Assembly: GCF_000346465.2 (NCBI RefSeq)
Contig: NC_034009.1
Location: 19,053,606-19,117,605, forward strand
Reading direction: 5' to 3'
DNA from: Prunus persica
Taxonomy: Eukaryota; Streptophyta; Magnoliopsida; Rosales; Rosaceae
Length of the DNA: 64,000 nt
Position numbers and translations under genes: made by a program. Numbering within the stretch: position 1 is the first letter of the stretch; every line of letters starts with the position of its first letter. Positions 55,841 through 64,000 of the stretch are shown here, piece after piece. A model generated the notes under the pieces. That model saw only the letters and a program-made list of their open reading frames with translations, did no database searches and was not told the DNA's origin.

Positions 55841-57718
55841 TGTTCTTAATGCCACTCATTTCCAAATTTTATCTAGAAATACCACTTTTCCCCACACGTT
55901 TTGCAAATATAACCTATAAATACATACTTAATGCCCACTTATCAGCTAGATAACACTTTTAGTCAGTTTTTGTTTTCTCTCTCAGCTCTCTCTATGTTCT
56001 CTCTCTCTCTCTCTGGGTGCAGTTGTTTGGGCCAAAAGCAACCACACACCAGCCCACTTCCCACAAAGGCCCACAAAACAGAAGAAACGGAGGACTGAGT
56101 TTTGATTTGAAAATAAAAAGCCCAAAACCAAATAAAAAAGCCCATGTCTTTTATAAAGTGGCAGAGTTGTAAAAACGTCAAGATTAAGTGGCAATCCACC
56201 ATTGACGCAGATCAATAAAAAAAAAATCAAAAGAAAAATTAGATTGGGCTTAGCTTCTGATCTCAAATCCTGGAGTGCAAAATCAAAAGACCTTTTTTGG
56301 AAAACCTATGTTTAGAAGTCACGTGACTACCTGACTTAGGAAAGTCAACAATTTCAACTGGATTGATAAAGAGTTGACAGAGGCCGGCAAAAAGAAGGGA
56401 CGTCTCTGAAATCTCTGCCACCAGAAGATCAAAACCCTTTTATATATTCATAGATATTGTTTCTATTCCAAAGAAGGCACCATCTTTCAAGGGATACGCA
56501 GGCTAAATTCTCAAAAATAGATAAGCAGGAACATAGGGAGTTGTTCAAACTAGAAAAGCAAACTGAACATCACGGTTTGAGCTCTCACAAAGGGGCGGTT
56601 GGAATTAAAGAGGGGTTAGGTTCTCTTTCAAAAACGGAGAAGTGATTGGTCTTAAAAGAACTGACTATTGATAAAAACCCCTTTTTCTTTGTATTTAAAA
56701 ATGAAAGATTTTTTGAGAATTTTACTGCCCATTATTAAAAGAAAGAAACCCTACTCCAAAGCATTTCTTATAAATATGAGAGGGGGTGAACAGGGCAAAA
56801 GACACTGAATTCAACAATCAATCAAACAATCAAACAATCAACCAAAGGCAAAAAACTCAAAATGATCACTTGATCACTAAGAACCTTCAAACAAGCTGGA
56901 GCAACCAAAAGCTCATTTGAGCCACAAAAGAAGCAAGCTATAGATTAGAACTTCCAAAGTTCAGTCTTAGAGAAATAAGTCATTTAAAACGAGACTTTTC
57001 TCGTTACAAATTTAGTTCAGCAAAAGTCAAGACAAGTAGAGTTTGAGTTTTCACAAATATGAAAACCTCAACAAATTTTACAGTGCAGTTCCAACTTATT
57101 AAGTCCTCAAGTCCAGCCACTTCTGCCCCTTTAGACTGAAGAAGCCGCAATTCTGCTTGCTCAAAAGCCTTCCAAGGCTTGAAGTAGATTAAAGCTCTGC
57201 CAAAATTGAACTTTGGTATCGATTTACAATTGAAGCTAAGCAGTTGAAGTTGTTAACAACTTAGTCCAGCACAGACATACTCAGTCCAGCCTGGATTAGA
57301 AGTTTCTACCCAGGCAGAAATGGAATTCCAGCCGTCTTTTTGTCTTTATAGAGTTGATTTTTCCCTTTTTAATTTTGTAGAAGGCAGTTCTGCCTAAAAC
57401 AGTCCACTTTATTATCATCTATTCTAGTCAAAACTACCAATTCTATACTGTGATAAATTATGAAGTCCTCACCAGTTTGAGGCAGGAAAAGAACTTACTT
57501 GGGAGATATTTCTCACCTAAATTCACAATCGTTTGTTTAGAAATCAGTAACTTGAGGCGCAAGTTATCTGTTTCAAAGAAGTCTGTTAGGATTTTTTATT
57601 GCTAGCAGTGGCACGCTCGCACACCAAAGAAAGTTGGTTTGTTGACCAGTCAATGGTTTTCAAGGCAGTTGGGAACTTTGCCCTTCCATCACAGGAGTAA
57701 ACATAAAACGGGTGAACA
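55841..57718 (+). repeat. 5' LTR of the plus-strand Tat element (left edge uncertain)
   Basis: The right edge is firm: GGGTGAACA at 57718 precedes the primer site. The left edge is proposed at 55841 because TGTTC pairs with the terminal GAACA. A TATA-like CTTATAAATATGAG at 56768-56781 could drive transcription. If the left edge is wrong the LTR is shorter. Confidence 0.5.
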
Positions 57719-57721
57719 ATT

Positions 57722-57739
57722 TGGCACGCCCAGTGGGAC
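57722..57739 (+). other. Primer binding site of the Tat element
   Basis: TGGCACGCCCAGTGGGAC, three bases after the LTR end. This sequence is common at this place in plant Tat elements (recalled); I did not assign the tRNA. Confidence 0.7.
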
Positions 57740-57778
57740 TTCTCAGTATACATACTCCGACAGATATTTTCTCAAGTA

Positions 57779-60078
57779 TATGAATATTGGAAGCTCTAGC
57801 CAGAACCCACGCCACGCCATGGAAAGAAATCAGGTAGTTCTCCGAGAAGGATTGGACTCAAAAGAAAGTGATGCCAGACACTCAGCTCATGACAGCACCG
57901 GAAGCAGACGTTCCAAGACCGGCTCCAAGAGGTTGAATTAGATACAGGAAGCTGTGTTCCTATAGGAGGCTACAACACAAAGGAGCCAGATACTCTGAAC
58001 AATATGATAGCCATGATGCAATGGCAAGTTAATAGACAGTTTAGGAAGGACCGAGAGGCTGCCATGGCCAGAATTCCAAACCCAAATGTTGTAGTCCAGC
58101 AGCTAGACCTCTCTTATGGCCCTCCACTAGGATTGGCTTGGCCATACCAAGAGAATCCTCTCATTGCACAAATAGCTGGAGTACAAGGGTATGAAGATAT
58201 CCAAGCTGGACAGAGGGGAGGAGCCCTTCCTGACTAAGAGCATAAGGGTCCAATCAGGCTAGAAGGCCCAGCACCGGTTCAGGTTCCTCAAAATCAGCCA
58301 GAACCTCCACCTATTCCACAACCCGTGGCCCCACGTGATCAACCCCTGGCACTTTTGCCTGAGGCACCAGCTGTTTTGCCTTACAGACTCAGAAGGATGG
58401 ATCCCAATCCATTCCCTTCACCAGTAAGAGGCAGAAGAGGCAGAGGGGGGGATTAACCCCTTTGCCAATAATGATAGGAACAGACCAGGAGCAAATTGGA
58501 GAAACCATCTAGATTTTGAAGAAGAGGAAGAACACAGGGAAGAAGTTCTGCCCAGGCCATACAGAATGAAGCAAGGGATTCGACACATCTAGCCAGAACA
58601 GGGACGAAATCTACACCCTGTCAATGCTTTAAATGACATTGGGACACTACAGAGAATGATCAGGGAGATGATGGAGCCTGAAGCTAGAGGAGGAGAGAGG
58701 CCCACTTACAGAAAGCCATATCCAGCTTATATTGATCAAATACCTCTATCCCAGAGTTTCAAGGTGCCAAACTTCACTTTGTTCAACGGAGAAGATCCCC
58801 ATGCTTCATCAATAGAGCATATAGGCAGATTTTCTGTCCAGTGCATAGCCATAGAAAATAACCCTCTGTTAAAGCTAAGACTTTTTGGAAATTCTCTCTT
58901 TAGATAAGCCTTCACCTGGTACACCAGTCTACCAGCTAACTCTGTTCAAACCTGGGAGCAAATAGAAAATGTTTTCCATGACTACTATTTCAGGATCCAG
59001 CCAGAAGTCACCATCAGTGATCTTGCTACCCTTAAACAGAGTGAAGATGAACCTGCTCAAGACTTCATAACCAGGTTCAGAAAGCTCAAAATGAAGTGAC
59101 AAATCCCTATGGAAGAGAGGCACTTCATCCAGATGGCTCAAGCCACCCTTAAAATCACTTTGAGGAAAAGATTTGATGGGATGCTGTTTGGAGATCTAGC
59201 AGAACTGGCAGATAAAGCATCTAAGTATGAGGAGTTGCTTAAGGAAGAACAACAGAAGAGAAACTCTTCCAAGGGCACATACTATAAAACCTCTTCCTCT
59301 TCAATCCATCTGGTTGAGGTGGAATCAAAAGAAGACAAAGAAGGCTCGGAGGAAAGAGAAATTGCAGTGGCAGAAATGGCAAAATTGAAACATCCCATCA
59401 GTTACAAGGCTCTTACAAAGCCACCAAAGGATCAGAAGCCGCCACCGTTCACATGAGGGTTTGTTCTAAACAAACCAACACAGAACAAGGTCTATTCCTT
59501 TGATCTAACCAAGGTTGATGCTTTGTTTGATGAGATGTTACTACAAAAGGCAATAGAGACACCCCACCGGTTGCCCAAGCCAAAAGAACTTAAGGGCAGA
59601 CAGTATTGCAGGTGGCACAACTCTTGGATTCATTCCACCAATAGTTGTGTTGTTTTCAAGGATGTCATACAGGAAGGAATAACAGCAGGAAGACTAAAAC
59701 TGGCGGAGAAACCTCCATCAGTTACAACAGATCCCTTTCCCCAGCCACAAGTCAACATGGTCAACTTAAATTGGCCAAAACAGAAGAGAAGCAAGATAGC
59801 GACAAAAGCTAGCTCCAGCAGAGGCAGAAGAGTCACGAGGGAGGCTAATCAAAGGCCAAAGGTAACTATCTCAGCTGGGGTAGTATTGTGCAGCAGGTGC
59901 AAGTGTGAGAGTGAGTTAGAAGTGACTCTGGGCAGGCAGAATCAGCCCACACCCAACGTGTTTGACGGGATTGGAACATCATACCAACAGAGTTCAGTTC
60001 CGGTCCCATCTAAAGATATAGCCAGACAAAGGGACTATCTTAGGCCTGCTCAGCACAATAAGAGAATGGCAGAGTAGC
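57779..60078 (+). pseudogene. Tat gag polyprotein region, broken by stops
   Basis: Pieces: MNIGSSSQNPRHAMERNQ, IAMMQWQVNRQFRKDREAAM, a Pro-rich stretch, then the capsid core at 58656-59110 (FKVPNFTLFNGEDPHASSIE, FRIQPEVTISDLATLK, EPAQDFITRFRKLKM). A C-x2-H-x4-H-x4-C box lies at 59607-59648 (CRWHNSWIHSTNSC), followed by VFKDVIQEGI. Stops occur at, for example, 57939, 58235, 58905, 59097 and 59454. Several can be explained by single C-to-T or G-to-A changes (CAA or CGA to TAA or TGA). Confidence 0.85.
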
Positions 60079-60586
60079 CAAAGAAAGAAACACCAATCAA
60101 GATGCCTGAGAATGAAAAGCCATTGGCAACTATCATAGAAGACAGATGGTATTCTGTTGGAAAGAGCGGTAGACCGACTCTGGAGTTAACCAGAACTCAG
60201 AAAAGGAGAATTGAAAGGCAGTACTGCACCTTCCTCAGGAACAGGAATGACACACAGGCACTGCTAGGGACCAGTTCTGCTAGAGAAGGGAAGAGTCCAG
60301 AAATAGCCCCTCATGCAGAATAAACAACCTATCAGCCACAAAAGTTGATAAAGGCAGAATCTCCAGGCAGACCTTCTACCCATCCTGCCTCATCCCTAGT
60401 CAATCGGCTTGAGCCTTCACAAATATACAAGGTGAATCCAAACCTATTCTAGTTGAAGGACAAGAAGTCTGGACTGAAGAGTATGAAGATGACTAGTTGG
60501 ACTACGAGCCTTCTGCATATGATCAAACTGGGCTCCTCGAAACAGGAGAACAGGAAGAATAGACAGAAGAATATAGGAAAGAACAG

Positions 60587-61466
60587 ATGGAGTATAACGG
60601 AAAGCTAAATGAAGAAACTGAGGCTTTCCGTGCAGAATTAGAAAGCCTTTTGCAGGGTGATCTAGGTATCAACATGGTGTTCATCTTGCCAGATAAATTC
60701 AGGGCAGCAGAAGGACAAGAAAACACTCTGGAAGGAGACGTGTTTTCTCAAGAAAGTTTTGAGTGCAAGTTGGTAGAGGTAGAGAAAGCACAAGAACAGC
60801 AAACACCTATTGCCAAGATAGGCGGAACTGCCATGAAAATGGCTGTAGGGCAGCTTTGTTTCTCCAAACCAACCAAGGAGATGGCTAATCACCTCAGACC
60901 TCTGTACATAACAGCAAACTTTGGGGGTGTTCCCATTCCCAAAGTCATGATAGATGGAGGTGCAGCCATTAATCTTCTACCTCATAGATTATTGAGCAAG
61001 ATGGGCAGAACAGAGAAGGATTTAATCCCAACACGCTTAACTACCACCAACTTTGCTAGGGCATCACTAAAACCACGAAATCCTGAATGTGGATGTCATA
61101 GTTGGAACCAAAGAACTGAAGATTGCATTCTTTGTGGTAGACACCACTTCTACCACTTACAATGCAGTGCTCGGTAGGGACTGGATTCACAAAAGCTTAT
61201 GTGTTCCTTCCACTATACATCAACAATTAGCCCTTTGGAATGAAGAAGGTTTCATGGAGATAGTAGAGGCCGATCCACGACCATTTTTGTATTTTGAGGC
61301 AAGGTATTATCATGATGACCTTGGACCTTTCACTTTCCTTGGAGTCAACCAGAACGGCCGCCCCTATGGTGTCACGGCTCAGAGACTCATTGAAGATGGT
61401 TTAGCCAGTTCTCTAGAAGGCTGGAATAGACCTTTTGTGCTAAACCTCCAGAACTCTGATGTTTAG
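60587..61466 (+). pseudogene. Tat aspartic protease region, one frameshift
   Basis: The active-site segment KVMIDGGAAINLLP is at 60941-60982; the catalytic Asp codon is 60953-60955, in the D-G-G form common in Tat. After a frameshift near 61075-61090 the second frame continues VDVIVGTKELKIAFFVVDTT and NAVLGRDWIHKS. Confidence 0.85.
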
Positions 61467-63180
61467 TCCTAATCAACAGGAAAAGGATCGAGTTGCAACA
61501 ATCCAATCCATTACAAAAAGATTGTTGATATATTGGGAAGAAAGAAAGCTTTTTATGCAGAATTCAGTCATCAATATGGCAGAATTCACTCATGAAAGCA
61601 CGGAAGAACAAGAAGAAGAGAGTTTACAGGAGGAAGTACTAGATTTTGCACCAGTTGCACTAGATGATTCTTTACCAGAAGTGGAAGATCCATTACAGGA
61701 AATAAACTTAGGGACAGAAGAGGATCCAAGACCCACTTTCATTAGCGCACTATTAAAAGAACCACTTCGGAGTGAAATCATTGCACTTTTGCATGATTTT
61801 AGAGAATGTTTTGCTTGGCATTATCATGAGATGCCTAGACTGGACAGAAAACTGGTGGAGCACAAGCTGCCAATCAAAGAGGGCTACCTTCCAGTCAAAC
61901 AGGCCAAAAGAAGGATGTCTATGGACACAAAACTGAAGGTCAAGGAAGAAATAGAAAGATTGCTCAAAGCAGGATTCATCAGACCAGCCATTTATGCTGA
62001 TTGGCTAGCCAATATTGTACCGGTCCTAAAAAGAAAAATAGGGGCAGTTAGAATTTGTGTAGACTGCAGGAATCTGAATGTAGCATCTCCCAAGGATGAA
62101 TATCCTATGCCAATGACAGATATGCTAGTAGATGGAGCTGCTCATAACCAAATGCTATTTTTTATGGATGGCAATGCAGGTTACAATCAGATTATGGTGG
62201 CAAAAGAAGACATCCACAAGACAACTTTCATGTGACCAGGGCATATAGGTGCTTTTGAGTATACTGTAATGCCTTTTGGCTTAAGAAATGCAGGAGCTAC
62301 TTATCAAAGAGCAATGAATTCTGTTTTCCATGATATGATAGGGCATTCTCTAGAGGTATACATAGACGATGTGGTGATTAAATCCCCAGAAGAGGGAAAC
62401 CATGTATCAAATCTAAGAAAGGCATTCCTAAGGATGATACAACATAAATTGAAAATGAACCCCAAGAAATGTGTTTTTGGAGTTCAAGCAGGGAACTTCT
62501 TAGGTTTCTTAGTCCACCAGAGGGGGATATAGATTGACAAAACCAAAGCAAAATCCATCATAGAAGCTCCACCACCCCGGAACAAGAAAGAACTACAGAG
62601 TCTCCTAGGAAAAATTAACTTTCTAAGGAGATTCATATCCAATTCTGCAGGAAAGATCTAGCTTTTTTCCTCCTTGTTAAGATTGAAATAGGAACAGATG
62701 TTCAAATGGGAAGAACAGCACCAACAAGCTTTTGAGGAAATCAAACATTACCTCTCAAATCCACCAGTTCTGTCCCCACCAAAGAGAGGAAGACCACTCA
62801 AACTCTATATTTCTGCATCAGAAGTATCTATTGGAAGTTTGTTGGTTCAAGATAACAAGGAAGGGAAGGAACAGGCAGTCTACTATCTGAGCACAACTCT
62901 GACAGAAGTAGAAAGGAAATATTCTTCAATTGAAAGGCTTTGTCTAGCCTTATACCTCACCGCTGTGAAACTCAAACACTATATGCTGCCTTTCACTATC
63001 TATATCATTGCCAAGACAGACCTAATCAAATACATGCTAACGAGGCCAATGTTGAGAGGCAGAATTGGAAAATGGACTATGGCTTTAACAGAATTTGCTT
63101 TCAAATATGTTCCTCAGAAAGCTGTCAAAGGGCAAGCTGTAGTAGATTTCCTAGCAGATCATCCAGGGGAAGAGATTGAA
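61459..63180 (+). pseudogene. Tat reverse transcriptase and RNase H, several stops
   Basis: RT starts with a long linker, then FRECFAWHYHEMPRLDRKL, GFIRPAIYADWLANIVPVLK, VRICVDCRNLNVASPKDEYP, FFMDGNAGYNQIMVAKED, VMPFGLRNAGATYQRAMN, and the catalytic YIDD in EVYIDDVVIKS (about 62357). RNase H follows from 62698 (PLKLYISASEVSIGSLL, KYSSIERLCLALYLTAVKL). The first RNase H Asp is already replaced by Ser in ISASE. Stops at 62233, 62530, 62659 and 62689 interrupt. Confidence 0.9.
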
Positions 63181-63273
63181 AACATGGACTCTTTGGACAT
63201 AGCAAATGCAGATCTGCTGACTAGAGCTCATACTTGCCTTAACAATTCTATCTATTCAGTTCACCTCACACCT

Positions 63274-63660
63274 TAGAAATTGTACTTTGATGGATCAAAG
63301 ACTGATGTAGCTTCTAGGGCAGGGATTGTTTTAGAAGAGCCACTAGGGATCAGACATTGTTATTCTTTCCAGTTAGATTTCCAGTGCACCAACAACATGG
63401 TTGAATATGAAGCTTTAATCATTGATTTAGAAATGCTGGTGGAATTAGGGATCCAATCTGTGGAAATCCTAGGAGATTCTATGCTTGTGTTAAAACATAT
63501 TGCTGGAGAATACAAGTGTCTGAGTCCTTCCTTAGCTGTTTATTTAGTGGCAGCTAGAAACCTGCTGACAGAATTTAGAGAGGCTACTTGGGAACATATC
63601 CCAAGAGAAGAAAATTCTGCAGCCAATGAATTGGCTCAGATAGCAACAGGTATACAAATG
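63274..63660 (+). pseudogene. Archaeal-like RNase H domain of the Tat element
   Basis: After a TAG where TGG is expected (63274-63276) it reads KLYFDGSKTDVASRAGIV, NNMVEYEALIIDLEM, EILGDSMLVLKHIAGEY and REENSAANELAQIA. The acidic residues D, E and D are present; the last is N in SAANELA, where D is usual. Confidence 0.85.
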
Positions 63661-64000
63661 CTTGAAGATTGTGTGCAAAGGATCATCAAGGTAGGAAAGA
63701 AAAGTCTACCATCTATTCTGACCAGAGGAATGGAGATAGATGTTAATTCTGCCATAATCACTCAAGATGATTGGAGAAATCCTATCATGAATTACTTGCA
63801 GTATCCAACCTTGCCTTCTGAGAAAAAAGTTAGAATCGTGGCTTTAAACTACCTTATGTGGACTGGAGATTTGGTCCGAAAAAGCAAGGATGAGGTACTT
63901 CTAAGGTGCCTTGGAAAGAAAGAATACATGAAAGTCATGGGAGAAACTCATGAAGGAATCTGTGGAGCTCACCAAGGAGGAAGAAAAATGTGCTCGCTAA
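63661..64000 (+). pseudogene. Start of Tat integrase, cut by window edge
   Basis: The linker WRNPIMNYLQYPTLPSEKK is followed by LVRKSKDEVLLRCLG and HEGICGAHQGGRKM, the H-x-G-x-C-G-x-H zinc-binding start of Tat integrases. The D-D-E core lies beyond the window. Confidence 0.85.

Larger units (their letters stand above)
55841..64000 (+). mobile_element. Tat-lineage Ty3/gypsy retrotransposon, right part outside window
   Basis: Order seen: LTR candidate, primer site, gag, protease, RT, RNase H, archaeal-like RNase H, and the zinc-binding start of integrase at the window edge. The second RNase H and the protease motif place it in the Tat lineage. Many in-frame stops show the copy is dead. It is a different family from the minus-strand Tat element at 18195-30784. 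Confidence 0.9.

Overview
The window is plant nuclear DNA, almost certainly from a eudicot. Three spliced host genes have clear plant orthologues, and they sit in a sea of nested plant transposons (Ty3/gypsy Athila-like, Tekay-like and Tat-like elements, Ty1/copia, CACTA, PIF/Harbinger and hAT MITEs). A woody rosid such as a member of the Rosaceae is my guess from the look of the repeats; nothing in the sequence proves it.

Layout. Positions 1-5260 hold a minus-strand LTR retrotransposon with an intact 863-codon gag-protease ORF, no pol, a tRNA-Asp primer site and a 1.97-kb LTR. It abuts a Tekay-like LTR (5261-6854) whose internal part is a deletion fusion of the gag start to reverse transcriptase (to about 7450). 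At 7451-13923 lies a truncated CACTA element with a right terminus, a TnpA-like gene on the minus strand, introns and flanks packed with CGACG motifs, a long fold-back, and a captured piece of a 26S proteasome RPN6 gene. It breaks a PIF/Harbinger element (about 13927-17991), which is itself split by an unidentified ~2-kb insertion. A decayed minus-strand Tat-lineage element (18195-30784) carries inside its RT, five codons from the YVDD box, a complete non-autonomous Tekay-like element (20155-26087) with perfect 5-bp target duplications and a 95-bp structured minisatellite in both LTRs. A broken copia element (30785-32011) and a hAT MITE (32081-32716) close the left block.

The host-gene island, all on the minus strand, is: calreticulin-3 (33085-39675, 14 coding exons, 422 aa, HDEL), a DUF936 protein (41395-46436, 4 coding exons, 736 aa) and the chloroplast lipid-transfer protein TGD2 (52320-55378, 5 coding exons, 371 aa). 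Reading frames stay in phase across every inferred intron and all introns are GT-AG, so these models are firm. The three genes share no pathway: CRT3 folds glycoproteins in the ER, TGD2 binds lipid at the inner chloroplast envelope, and the DUF936 protein has no assigned role. Between them lie small MITE-like and SINE-like insertions and simple repeats.

From about 55841 to the right edge is a plus-strand Tat-lineage retrotransposon with LTR, primer site, gag, protease, RT, RNase H, a second RNase H and the start of integrase, interrupted by many stop codons.

No prokaryotic system, CRISPR array, rRNA or tRNA gene is present. The most unusual items are the CACTA element whose introns are built from the same motif as its flanks, the RPN6 capture, the covarying hairpin minisatellite, and the split HDEL signal of CRT3 next to an intron that reads open for 99 codons.
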